Source: Pyrinomonadaceae bacterium (GTDB taxonomy: Bacteria; Acidobacteriota; Blastocatellia; Pyrinomonadales; Pyrinomonadaceae). From it: a DNA stretch of 64,000 nucleotides. The position numbers and the translations under genes were made by a program. Positions 38,601 to 46,644 of this stretch are shown in pieces. The notes beneath the pieces are model-generated. The model had not been told where the DNA came from. It saw only the letters and a program-made list of their open reading frames with translations, and searched no databases. Location of the stretch: NCBI GenBank assembly GCA_036277115.1, contig DASUNM010000023.1:682001-746000 (forward strand), written 5' to 3'. Each line of letters starts with the position of its first letter. The stretch's first letter is position 1.

Positions 38601-39040
38601 AGCGGATTCTTCTGATCGAGAACCAACGCCCCAATCGAGTACGAACCCTCTCGGTCGAATACCGGCGTCCAGGTCGTGCCGTTGTTAACTGTCTTCCAGA
38701 CGCCGCCCGAGGCGGCCGCTACGTAATATTTCGCCGAGTTATTTGGATCGACCGCAATTCCAATTACCCGCCCGGAAGTGAACGCGGGCCCAATAGACCG
38801 AAAGCGTAATCCATTAAAAGTCGCGGTGGACATCGGATCGCGCGGACGGCCTTCGTCTTCACCCTCAGGTCGCCCCTGCGATTCAGGCGAGGCAGTCGGC
38901 AACGGGCTTGGCGATGGAGTCGCGGGCGGCACCGGCGACGGTCCACGTTCTTGCGCATAGACAGTTGTCGCAGTGAGCGTGATCAAACAAAGGGCGATGC
39001 GGGCTATTAGCGTAGGGTTACGGAAAGTACAGGGGCGCAT
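35642..39040 (-). CDS. secreted sortilin (VPS10)/BNR-repeat beta-propeller protein
   Basis: 1132 aa with a signal peptide (MRPCTFRNPTLIARIALCLI, cleavage after VYAQ), then a Pro/Ser-rich spacer. BNR/Asp-box repeats (SDDGGRSW, TTDGGKSW, STDGGATW, SSDRGGSW, TEDGGRNW, STDAGRTW) run from about residue 90 to 770, followed by a FlgD-like Ig domain (QRVTWDLRYPAANLPPP) and a helical C-terminus. Paralogue of 22,243-25,290. Probably a surface or periplasmic carbohydrate- or protein-binding propeller; no glycosidase site can be identified. A weakly spaced AGGAG precedes ATG 39,040. Confidence 0.87.
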   Translation of the reverse strand: MRPCTFRNPTLIARIALCLITLTATTVYAQERGPSPVPPATPSPSPLPTASPESQGRPEGEDEGRPRDPMSTATFNGLRFRSIGPAFTSGRVIGIAVDPNNSAKYYVAAASGGVWKTVNNGTTWTPVFDREGSYSIGALVLDQKNPLTVWVGTGENNSQRSVSYGNGLYRSDDGGRSWRNVGLKASEHIGKIAIDAKDSNIVYVAAQGPLWGPGGDRGLYKTTDGGKSWKQVLKISEHTGVTDVVIDPNNPETIYAASYQRRRHMWTLINGGPESAIHKSTDGGATWTRLRAGLPTIDMGRIGLAISPVDSNVIYATIESTDRRGGIFRSSDRGGSWERRNEFDTTAMYYGKIFADPKDVDRIYVMNVFLMVSDDGGRTLRRLGERSKHVDNHIIWIDPANTDHYLVGCDGGVYESYDRGAFWHFKSNLPITQFYDITTDNATPFYNVYGGTQDNYSFGGPSRTRSASGIVNSDWIVTQGGDGFRSQVDPEDPNTIYSESQNGGLVRFDKRTGERVGIQPQEGRGEDALRWNWDSPFIISPHARTRLYFAADKLFRSDDRGDTWKLVSGQLSRDLDRDKLPVMGKVWSMDAVAKNASTAHFGNASALAESPKKEGLIYVGTDDGLVQITEDGGRNWRKVEKIGDVPELAYVSRIITSVHDANTVYVAFENHQNADFKPYLFKSTDAGRTWTSIKSNLPANQPVWGIAEDHVNRNLLFAGTEFGLFFTVDGGQKWVQLRGGLPTIQVRDIVIQRRENDLVLGTFGRGIYILDNYTALRSITPAMLRNDALFSVKDALMYIQSQPLGGRGKSFQGESFYTADNPPFGATFTYYLKEELKTKKAKRQEAERAATRSGAAITLPSRAELSAEEEEEPPAIIFTVTDSSGRVVRRLTGPVTAGVQRVTWDLRYPAANLPPPPNPETEDPFAEPPGGPLVMPGAYTVSVSKRVNSVTTSMGEPQSFQVVVEGQERMTQADRMALVEFQTRVARLQRAVQGSLDAANALTPRLAAIRRALLETPNAPATLLDEAAQLEKRKNDILRALRGDQALRARNINLPPSISQRVNGIVGGQRLSTQRPTQTHFDQYAAAAAEFEGTLTRLRQLIESDLQRLEKQMEAAGAPWTPGRIPEWKDQP

Positions 39041-39231
39041 GCAAATTTATTCTCCTCAGGAACAGTGGCAAATAATGGCGCGCAGTATATGCGGCGAAGC
39101 TGGTTGAGTGAAGTAGAAACTACGGCCGGTGACTGGGTTTCAGTTAAGGGTTGTTGAAGATTGTCAGACTGGACTTGAAAGGTAATTACATATCTGGGTC
39201 ATCTATCAACTGTGATCGGTCGTGGATTAGG

Positions 39232-39415
39232 CTCAGCCCGAAGGGCTGAAAAACAGTACGGGGTTGAGCGGCGTCAGCGCGCGATGTCCCCGGATCGGGT
39301 ATACATGAATTTCTGACCTTTAGTCTTGCACCCCTTCAGGGTGCGAATTCCCCCGACGTTTTCCGGGGTCTACGCTTCGCTTCGACTTTCTTGCAACCCT
39401 GCGGGTTTGCGACTT
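39232..39415. repeat. composite palindromic repeat region (CAGCCCGAAGGGCTG type)
   Basis: The 411-bp gap between the SLC13 and sortilin-like genes contains CAGCCCGAAGGGCTG (39,235-39,249), GCACCCCTTCAGGGTGC near 39,328, CCCCGACGTTTTCCGGGG near 39,353 and GCAACCCTGCGGGTTTGC near 39,393. No coding frame or promoter is convincing in the rest of it. Confidence 0.65.
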
Positions 39416-39451
39416 AATTGAGGCGTCAAGGATGTTAATGCAAACTTCCAA

Positions 39452-40942
39452 CTACCACCAGCGGAGCGCCTTCCACCAGAGCGATCCCAACACCGTCCAG
39501 ATTAAAAGATTGGCCACCGAGGCAACGAAGCCAAGCCACCACCACGTCCTCTGTTTTACATAGCCGGCGCCAAACCAAATTGGTGCGGGTGTCGTGCCGT
39601 AGTGGGTGAGCGAGGCATTTAGATTTGAAGCGTAAGCGAGCAGCAGCACCGTCAACGCGACGGGAGCGCCGGCGGCAATAATTACAACGAGGAACGGAAT
39701 GTACATCGCAGACACGTGCGCCGTGATCGATGCAAAACCGTAATGAGCATAAAAATAGACCAGCAGCAGGCCGGCTAATGCGGCGGCCCAGTACCAGCCT
39801 ACCGTCATACCTGCGGCTACTTCTGCGAAGCGCTTGGTAATGCCGGTTTCCCCCAACGCTTCCGCCATCCGCACTAGGCCGCCGTACCAGATGAACACGT
39901 CCCAAGCGCCGCTTTCCGTGGTGACGTCTTGCCAGGTGAGAACTCCGGTCAGCAACAGCACGCCGATCCCGAGCATCGCGACAACGGCGTAGTTAATTCC
40001 ATGAAACGCCGTCGTCATCCACAACGTCGCGACCAATCCGAACACAAGCAGCATTAGGATCTCGTGACGCGAGACTCTTCCCATTTTCTGAAGTTCCGTG
40101 CGCGCAAACTCGGTGGCGGCGGGCGTGTGTTTGATCTCGGGCGGAAACAGTCGATAGATCAGCGGCGGAACAACCGCGAGTGAAACTAGCCCAGGCACCA
40201 AGCCGGCAATCGCCCAACGCGCGTAGGTCAACTCGATCCCGGTGGTCTCTTTCGCGAACTTCGCGATGATTACGTTTGAAGCCTGACCGGTCAGGAACAT
40301 TGCGCAAATGATTACGTCGGCTTGGTAAAGCAACGAGGTAAGAAAGGCGCCGAGCCGGCGCGCCGTTATTCCCGGCCGTGATTCGTAAGTTTCGGCAATC
40401 GATTTGGCGATGGGAAAGATGATGCCGCCTGAACGCGCCGCATTCGACGGAATGATCGTCGCCAACACGAGATCGGTAGAGATGAGCGAGTAACCCAGGC
40501 CGAGTGAACGCGAGCCGATTGCCTTCACGAAAAGTAAGGCGATCCGTCGACCCAAGCCGGTCTTGATCATGCCGCGCGAAATGAGAAAGGCCGCGAGCAC
40601 TAGCCAGACAATCGGATCCGCATATCCGCGCAGAGCATCAACCGGTGACAGTGCGCCGCTCAACATCACCGCGGTGACCCCGAGCAGAACGACCGCGCCA
40701 CTGGGAATCGGCCGCACGATGCCGCCGACGATCGTGGCCACGAAGATCGCCAGCAGACGCCACGACTGTGGAGTGATGCCTGCCGGAACCGGCAGCACGA
40801 GGATAAAAAGAGCGGAACCGAGGACTAGCGCCCATTTCAAGACGCGGATTAAGGTCGAATCAACCTGGCGAGAACCGCTTGACGCGTCGCTTTCGGCTTC
40901 GGGATTCGCATAAGACGGTCCGCCAGGTTGTCGATCAGCCAT
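39452..40942 (-). CDS. SLC13/DASS family anion (dicarboxylate) transporter
   Basis: 496 aa, 11-12 membrane segments after a 35-residue hydrophilic N-terminus. DASS features: the first half SNA-type loop TIIPSNAARSGGIIFPIA and the second half LTHYGTTPAPIWFGAGYV, the two sodium/substrate signatures. It matches the plastid-type 2-oxoglutarate/malate and bacterial SodiT-like members more than NaDC. It should move di- or tricarboxylates across the inner membrane. ATG 40,942 lies 3 bp after the stop of the kinase-TPR gene, so they form an operon. Confidence 0.9.
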   Translation of the reverse strand: MADRQPGGPSYANPEAESDASSGSRQVDSTLIRVLKWALVLGSALFILVLPVPAGITPQSWRLLAIFVATIVGGIVRPIPSGAVVLLGVTAVMLSGALSPVDALRGYADPIVWLVLAAFLISRGMIKTGLGRRIALLFVKAIGSRSLGLGYSLISTDLVLATIIPSNAARSGGIIFPIAKSIAETYESRPGITARRLGAFLTSLLYQADVIICAMFLTGQASNVIIAKFAKETTGIELTYARWAIAGLVPGLVSLAVVPPLIYRLFPPEIKHTPAATEFARTELQKMGRVSRHEILMLLVFGLVATLWMTTAFHGINYAVVAMLGIGVLLLTGVLTWQDVTTESGAWDVFIWYGGLVRMAEALGETGITKRFAEVAAGMTVGWYWAAALAGLLLVYFYAHYGFASITAHVSAMYIPFLVVIIAAGAPVALTVLLLAYASNLNASLTHYGTTPAPIWFGAGYVKQRTWWWLGFVASVANLLIWTVLGSLWWKALRWW

Positions 40943-40945
40943 AGA

Positions 40946-43882
40946 TTAATTCAGCTTGTCGTATTCTTTCCTTGCTTCAATCAGAACTGGCAGGCTCGCG
41001 TCCGCGTCTTTCCATAGCGCGAAGAAATCCTGATAGGCCTTGCGCGCTTTTGCCGTGTCGCCTTGCAGTGCGGCGGCGCGGGCCAGGCCCAGGTGCGACA
41101 CCACGAAGATCGGAGAAGTCGGTTGGTAGCCGCGATGGTCGAGAATCTTCTGAAATTCCGTGGCCGCCTCCGCTCCCTTTTTCTGTTTCAGGTATGCCTG
41201 GCCGCGCAGATAGGCGATCTGGAAAAGAGCGTATCCTTCAAACGGTCTGGTCGTTTCAAGCAACTGGATTGCCTGCACCGCATTATCTCGCTGCAATTCC
41301 ATCCGCGCCTGGACCAGCGGTGCCAAAATCTTGTTGAGCACCGTGTCGGTCGGAGAACGCCTGGTCAGTTCCTCAATCAGAGTCTGGGCCTGGCTGAACT
41401 CACCGCAGCTCGACAGCGCATTCGCCGCATTGGCGGTGGTCACTTGCCTGTTCGTGAGGCTGAGCGCCTTTGCGGTCTGCTCTTTCAACCGGGTGCAATC
41501 ACCAAACAGCGCGTCGCGCGCCGCGGCCGCAACCGCGATCTGCGCGGCAACGTCTTTCTGATCGCGCCGTTCCGCTGCCTCCAGCGCGCTGTCAGAAAAC
41601 TCCTGCGACTTTTTCAGTTGGCCCAAAAACGCCGCCGTCTCTGATTGCCAGCCCTGCGCCAGGTACTCGTCCTGCTTTCCGCTCAACCAGTCGATCTGTT
41701 GCTGCATGGTCGCGCTATCGTGCTGGACGAAAGCGATCCGAAACAGAGTCCGGCGCATGGCGGTGCTGTCCAGCTTCTCTCCCTGCGCCTGATTAATAGT
41801 CTGTTTAGCTTCGTCAAAGCGATTGACCGCCAGTTGCGCGGCAGCCAAAAGCGAATAGCCGGAGGTCGATCCGGGATTGAGGCGAATCGCTTCACGTGCC
41901 TCAGCGGCCGCCTTATCAAATAAACCAAGCTCGTTGTATTTCACCGCCAGGTTGTTTGGCGGTGAGGCATCGCGCGGATAGGTGCTCTTCCACTGTTCGA
42001 GCGTTTGCAGATACTTCTCCAGCTCGCCCGTAACGTTGTCATAGTAGGCCTGGGTGATATAAAGCCTTTCATTTTCACCGACTCGATCGCGCAGCTCGTA
42101 CGCCTTGCGCGAGGCCTCAGCCGCCAGCTCGTACTGTCGCGTGTTGTAGTACATGGACGACATCGCCGCGTAGGCGCGCGCGAAGTTCTGATCGATCTCC
42201 GTCGCTTTTTTGAAAGAAGGAATGGCGTCGAGGTATCGGCCTTTGAGCTGCTGCTCGATCCCGTTTGAATAGTATTTAAGAGCTTCAAGCGATGGCGTCG
42301 TCGCCTGATGGATCGGCTTGTCATACTTCTGAATTGACGCTAGCGATTCGCCCAGTTGCTTGCGCAGGTTCGTCGCAACCGTTCCCAACGCCGCCAGCAC
42401 TTGCTCTTTGCTGTCCGCCTCAGCTTGTTCCAGCGCGATCGTGTCACCGGTTTGCGCGTTCGTGGCTTCCAGCGTGATGACGTAGTTGCTGCCGATGTTC
42501 GAGATCGAGCCGTTGAGAAATGCTTTGAATCCCTGCCGCAGGCAAATCTGACGCGCGATCTCTTTCGTCACTCGTTCATCCGGCGAGCGATCCATCAGCC
42601 GCAGCGCCTCACGCACGCGACTGTCAGAGAAGATGCTCAAGAAAGGCGACTGCTCGAGTTGCGATGCCAAAGCTTGCTTGAGCGTTCCATCGAACACCGG
42701 ATCGCCGGTAGTGTTGATGAAATCGGCGAGCACGATCGTGTCTTCTCCCGTCAGCGGGGTGGCCGGACCCGATTTGAAGTACCAGAGCAAACCCAACGTC
42801 ACGGCCAGAGCCGCGAGGCCTGCCGTAATCAGGATGGTGCGTTTTTGAAGTTTCCTTCCCGCGCCCGGCGACTCACTGCTCGCGGCCGGCGGGATGATTG
42901 CGGTGACGGTTCCGGGTGTTTCCGTCCTGAGCGCCGCGGACACTTCGGCGGTACGCTGTGCGGCCGGAACGGCTTCGGGCGGTAACGTGCGCTGTAACTC
43001 CGCATCAAGCTCGATCCGTTTCTTCAGATTCCGCAGGTCGTTCAGCAAATCATTCGTGGACTGATAACGGTCCTCGCGCGGTTTCGCGAGCGTCTTCGCC
43101 ACAATGCGCTGCAACTCATCGGGCGCTTCGGGCGCGTACCGCGCCAGCGGCGGCGGTTGGGCATCCCCCAGGATCGACATCAAAACTTCAACGCGATCCG
43201 AACCCTTGAACGGCAAGCGCCCGGCGACAATCTCGTACAGCACGATCCCGAAACTAAAGATGTCCGTCCGCGCATCAACCGGCAGACCGCGCGCTTGTTC
43301 AGGCGACATGTAAACCGCCGTTCCCATGACGACGCCCGGTTCAGTTTTAATATTGATCGACGTGGGCGCTTCGCTGTCTACAAAAACCGACGACTGTTGC
43401 TGCTCAGAAAGTTTCGCCAGGCCAAAGTCGAGGACTTTCACGATCCCATCGCGCCGGATCATGATGTTGTCGGGTTTGATGTCGCGATGGACGATGCCGG
43501 CTTCATGAGCTTCGGCGAGGGCACTCGTCGCCTGGATCGCGATATCAAGTACGTCGCCGACCGTCATAGTTGAGTTCGCCGCTCGTTCCCGCAACGTCTG
43601 TCCATCGATGTACTCGATCGCGATGAAATGGCCCGACTCAGTCTGATCGATTTCGTAGATCGTAATGATGTTCGGGTGATTCAGCGCCGATGCCGCTTTC
43701 GCCTCTTGCACGAACCGCTCCATGCGCACGCGATCGGCGGCGACGTCTGCGGGCAAAATTTTCAGGGCAACGTTCCGGCGCAGGCGCGTGTCTTCGGCGA
43801 GGTAAACTTCGCCCATCCCGCCCTGTCCGAGTTTTGACAGGATCTTGTACCGACCGATTTCCGTACCTGGTTCAAGGGTCAT
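40946..43882 (-). CDS. transmembrane Ser/Thr kinase with TPR sensor
   Basis: 978 aa. The kinase domain (residues 12-275) has all key residues: [11 protein letters not shown]41, HRD D134, DFG D152. One membrane helix lies at about 345-367 ([22 protein letters not shown]). Then comes the [28 protein letters not shown] module that introduces the TPR array in many acidobacterial kinases, and about ten TPRs to the C-terminus. It is the first gene of a two-gene operon with the DASS transporter, which suggests control of, or response to, carboxylate uptake (inference). Confidence 0.93.
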   Translation of the reverse strand: MTLEPGTEIGRYKILSKLGQGGMGEVYLAEDTRLRRNVALKILPADVAADRVRMERFVQEAKAASALNHPNIITIYEIDQTESGHFIAIEYIDGQTLRERAANSTMTVGDVLDIAIQATSALAEAHEAGIVHRDIKPDNIMIRRDGIVKVLDFGLAKLSEQQQSSVFVDSEAPTSINIKTEPGVVMGTAVYMSPEQARGLPVDARTDIFSFGIVLYEIVAGRLPFKGSDRVEVLMSILGDAQPPPLARYAPEAPDELQRIVAKTLAKPREDRYQSTNDLLNDLRNLKKRIELDAELQRTLPPEAVPAAQRTAEVSAALRTETPGTVTAIIPPAASSESPGAGRKLQKRTILITAGLAALAVTLGLLWYFKSGPATPLTGEDTIVLADFINTTGDPVFDGTLKQALASQLEQSPFLSIFSDSRVREALRLMDRSPDERVTKEIARQICLRQGFKAFLNGSISNIGSNYVITLEATNAQTGDTIALEQAEADSKEQVLAALGTVATNLRKQLGESLASIQKYDKPIHQATTPSLEALKYYSNGIEQQLKGRYLDAIPSFKKATEIDQNFARAYAAMSSMYYNTRQYELAAEASRKAYELRDRVGENERLYITQAYYDNVTGELEKYLQTLEQWKSTYPRDASPPNNLAVKYNELGLFDKAAAEAREAIRLNPGSTSGYSLLAAAQLAVNRFDEAKQTINQAQGEKLDSTAMRRTLFRIAFVQHDSATMQQQIDWLSGKQDEYLAQGWQSETAAFLGQLKKSQEFSDSALEAAERRDQKDVAAQIAVAAAARDALFGDCTRLKEQTAKALSLTNRQVTTANAANALSSCGEFSQAQTLIEELTRRSPTDTVLNKILAPLVQARMELQRDNAVQAIQLLETTRPFEGYALFQIAYLRGQAYLKQKKGAEAATEFQKILDHRGYQPTSPIFVVSHLGLARAAALQGDTAKARKAYQDFFALWKDADASLPVLIEARKEYDKLN

Positions 43883-44091
43883 GCGGCGGAGAAAAACAGG
43901 CGGGCGTCGAATGCTCCCCGCTCAAAGTCTGAGTTCGCGGGGATTCTATCTGAGTTGATGAGGTCAGGCTAGTGCAAAGTGATTGGCGCGCACGACGTGT
44001 GAACGGCAACGAGTCCTTGTTCAAGAGTCGCGAAGTTGTGTTGATTGAACATGTAAACGAGTCTGTCGGATTCCTCTTATAAAGAAGCAAT

Positions 44092-44120
44092 GGTGGGCCC
44101 CGCCGAAAACGAGGCCCACC
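44092..44120 (-). terminator. terminator-like hairpin downstream of the subtilase gene
   Basis: GGTGGGCC and GGCCCACC arms (8 bp, perfect) enclose a 13-nt loop about 55 bp after the subtilase stop codon on the minus strand. The following T-run is weak (TTGCTTCTTT). A half copy of the GTCAGTACCGCC repeat lies between the stop codon and the hairpin (44,135-44,164). Confidence 0.5.
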
Positions 44121-44172
44121 ATCGCAATGCGAGAGTCAGTACCACCGGCGTGGGCCAGGTGGGTAAAGGAAT

Positions 44173-45363
44173 CTAGAAGAACAGCGAATACAGCAACCGG
44201 TTCGGCGAACCCGTTCCGGCATTCGTGACAACCCCGGTCGTCGCATTGTTAACGATCGCATTTCGAATCGTTGAGGGTGAAGCGGAAGGATTCGCTTGTT
44301 TGTAAAGCGCCGCTACGCCCGCGACGTGCGGCGAGGCCATCGACGTACCGCTCAACGTCGCCGTTGCCGTGTTCGACGTGTACCAGGCCGAGAGGATGCT
44401 TGAGCCGGGCGCGAACAAGTCGAGGCACGTGCCGATGTTCGAGAACGAGGAGCGCGCGTCCGTCGAGGTCGTCGAGCCCACTGTTATGGCGTTGGCGACG
44501 CGCGCGGGCGAATAGTTGCACGCGTTCGCGCCATTGCTGTTGCCGGCGGCGACGGCGACCGTCACGCCCGAGTTGATCAGGTTGTTTACGGCCGTGTCCA
44601 TCGAGGACGAGGCCGGACCGCCGACACTCATATTGGCGACTGCCGGCAGGATCCGATTGGCCGTCACATAGTTGACGCCCGCAATAATGTTCGACGTCGA
44701 GGTTGTGCTGCCGCAGCCGAAGACCCGGACGCCGCGCAGAAGCGCGCTCTTGGCCACGCCGTAAGTGCTGCCCCCGACCGTGCCGGCGACGTGCGTGCCG
44801 TGGCCGTTGCAGTCCTGCCCGTCGCCGCCGTTCACGTCGAACACGTTCGACGCGCGTCCGCCGAATTGCGTATGGGCAGTGCGAATGCCCGTGTCAATGA
44901 CGTAAACGCGAACGCCCGATCCGGTCCAGTTGTAAGTGTAGGTGGCGCTAAGCGGCCGATTGCGTTGGTCGATGCGGTCGAGACCCCACGGCGGATTCGT
45001 TTGCGTAGCGTCAGTCGTGTAGATGCCATCCTCTTCTACAAACAAGACGCGATAGTCCTGAGCCATCTTTTCGGCATCTTCTTCGGACATTTCCACCGAA
45101 AAGCCATTCATGGCGTGCTTGTACACATGCTTCAATTTCCCGCGATATGTTCGGGCCATGTCTTCGGCCATGTAGCCGGCAATTGAGTACTCGCCTCGCT
45201 CGCCGATCACCGAGTCGTCTAAAACGACGACGTAGTTGTTCTCGATCTTCTTTGCGCTCTTACGAACTTTCTCTTTCCAGCCCTGGCTGCGCACCGGTTC
45301 GTAAAAGAAGATCGTCGCGCAGCAAAAAAGTAGCACCGTAGCGAATAGAACTAGTTTCTTCAT
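44173..45363 (-). CDS. secreted subtilisin-like S8 peptidase (proteinase K type)
   Basis: 396 aa from ATG 45,363 with GGAGGG upstream; the frame extends 25 codons further without support. The N-terminus is a signal/anchor ([17 protein letters not shown]). An I9 inhibitor propeptide (residues 40-115, YVVVLDDS...[11 protein letters not shown]...VLFVEEDG) precedes the S8A domain with the triad D157 (VIDTGI), H188 (NGHGTHVAG) and S341 ([11 protein letters not shown]). The order and the [10 protein letters not shown] opening fit the proteinase K subfamily. It has no C-terminal extension. It should be a self-processed extracellular endopeptidase. Confidence 0.94.
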   Translation of the reverse strand: MKKLVLFATVLLFCCATIFFYEPVRSQGWKEKVRKSAKKIENNYVVVLDDSVIGERGEYSIAGYMAEDMARTYRGKLKHVYKHAMNGFSVEMSEEDAEKMAQDYRVLFVEEDGIYTTDATQTNPPWGLDRIDQRNRPLSATYTYNWTGSGVRVYVIDTGIRTAHTQFGGRASNVFDVNGGDGQDCNGHGTHVAGTVGGSTYGVAKSALLRGVRVFGCGSTTSTSNIIAGVNYVTANRILPAVANMSVGGPASSSMDTAVNNLINSGVTVAVAAGNSNGANACNYSPARVANAITVGSTTSTDARSSFSNIGTCLDLFAPGSSILSAWYTSNTATATLSGTSMASPHVAGVAALYKQANPSASPSTIRNAIVNNATTGVVTNAGTGSPNRLLYSLFF

Positions 45364-45651
45364 TTGTCTTTCCCTCCAGTAAGTAGGCAGGTTTCGTAGC
45401 CGTGCGAGCCGTCTCGTGTCGGCGAGAACAGGCGGCAAAAATGAGGCCTGAAATGAATGAAGAGATGATTAATTCGTGCCGCAGGCAGGCTTCGGCGACG
45501 CGCGTAAAAGAAAATTGCTAAGCTGCGCAATCCGAACCTTGCCATTGACATGATGGAGGTTTAGGGCGGGGGAAGGCGCAGTATAGTCACTCGCCCTTAT
45601 CTGCGCAACTGCTTTTTTTCAGCAGCGTCACTCAGGGAGTTCCGGGCCGTG

Positions 45652-46644
45652 TTATTGCGACCACGGCGCAGGTTTTCGGACCCACCGATGAGCGCGTAGT
45701 CGCTCTCGTAATTCCACCGGCAAGGGACCGGCATCGCTCGCGGCGAGGTTGGCTTCGACGTGCGCAAGCTTGCGCATGCCCGGAATGATCGTACTGACCG
45801 TCGGATTGGAAAGAATAAAGCGCAGAGCCAGTTCAGGCATGGTGATTTGCGTAGCGTGCTCCTCGTTCCAGACGCGCAACGTTTCTTTTAGCGCTTCGGC
45901 TCGATCAACGCTCGCGCTCAAGTTCTCAGGCACAAAATATGTGTTGCGCCAATCGCCTTCGGGCCAGTGGCTGCCTTTGGTCAGCGTGCCGGTCAAGGTA
46001 CCCTCATCAAAAGGCACGCGCGCAATCACGGCGACATTCATCTCTTCACACGCCGGAAACAACTCGTCTTCGGGATTCTGATCGAAGATATTGTAAATGA
46101 CCTGAACGGCATCGATCTGACCGGTTCGCACCGCGCGCATTCCATTCCAGGGCTCCCAGCGATTGATACTGATTCCGATCGCGCTGATTAGTTTCTGACT
46201 GCGCAAGTCGTCGAGTTTGTAGAACCAACGATCGTCGCGCAGCCACTCGTCATTCCAGGTATGGAACTGGATCAAATCGAAGTTCTGCAGATCAGCATTC
46301 TTCAGACTGCGGTGCACGTATTCTTCGACGTGGTCGGGCGGATAGGATTCCTTCAGCGTGGCGTCCGCACGCGCCGGCCATTCCCGGTTCATCGGAGGAA
46401 TCTTGGTCGCCGTGTAGAGACGCTTCTGCGGATTCGCGCGCACGGTTTGGCCCAGCAACTGTTCGCTGTGCCCTTCGCCATAAGCGTAGGCCGTATCGAA
46501 AAAGTCGCAGCCTAGATCGACTGCGGCCTGCAGTGATTCCAGAGACTGGTGATCGTCCGAGTTTGACCAACTGGCCATCCCCCACATGCCATAGCCTATT
46601 TCGCTGACTTCCCAATCGGTGCGGCCAAAGGTTCTGTTTCGCAT
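45652..46644 (-). CDS. aldo/keto reductase family oxidoreductase
   Basis: 330 aa. AKR barrel with the tetrad D50 and Y55 (FFDTAYAYGEG), K81 (TATKIPP) and H128 (IQFHTW). The C-terminal NADPH-binding motif is FILSNPTVSTIIPGMRKLAHVEAN. It belongs to the group that includes L-glyceraldehyde 3-phosphate reductase-like enzymes; the substrate is unknown. The start ATG shares a base with the stop of the upstream kinase gene (TAATG), so translation is coupled. A weak hairpin with seven T's follows at 45,609-45,625. Confidence 0.92.
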   Translation of the reverse strand: MRNRTFGRTDWEVSEIGYGMWGMASWSNSDDHQSLESLQAAVDLGCDFFDTAYAYGEGHSEQLLGQTVRANPQKRLYTATKIPPMNREWPARADATLKESYPPDHVEEYVHRSLKNADLQNFDLIQFHTWNDEWLRDDRWFYKLDDLRSQKLISAIGISINRWEPWNGMRAVRTGQIDAVQVIYNIFDQNPEDELFPACEEMNVAVIARVPFDEGTLTGTLTKGSHWPEGDWRNTYFVPENLSASVDRAEALKETLRVWNEEHATQITMPELALRFILSNPTVSTIIPGMRKLAHVEANLAASDAGPLPVELRERLRAHRWVRKPAPWSQ

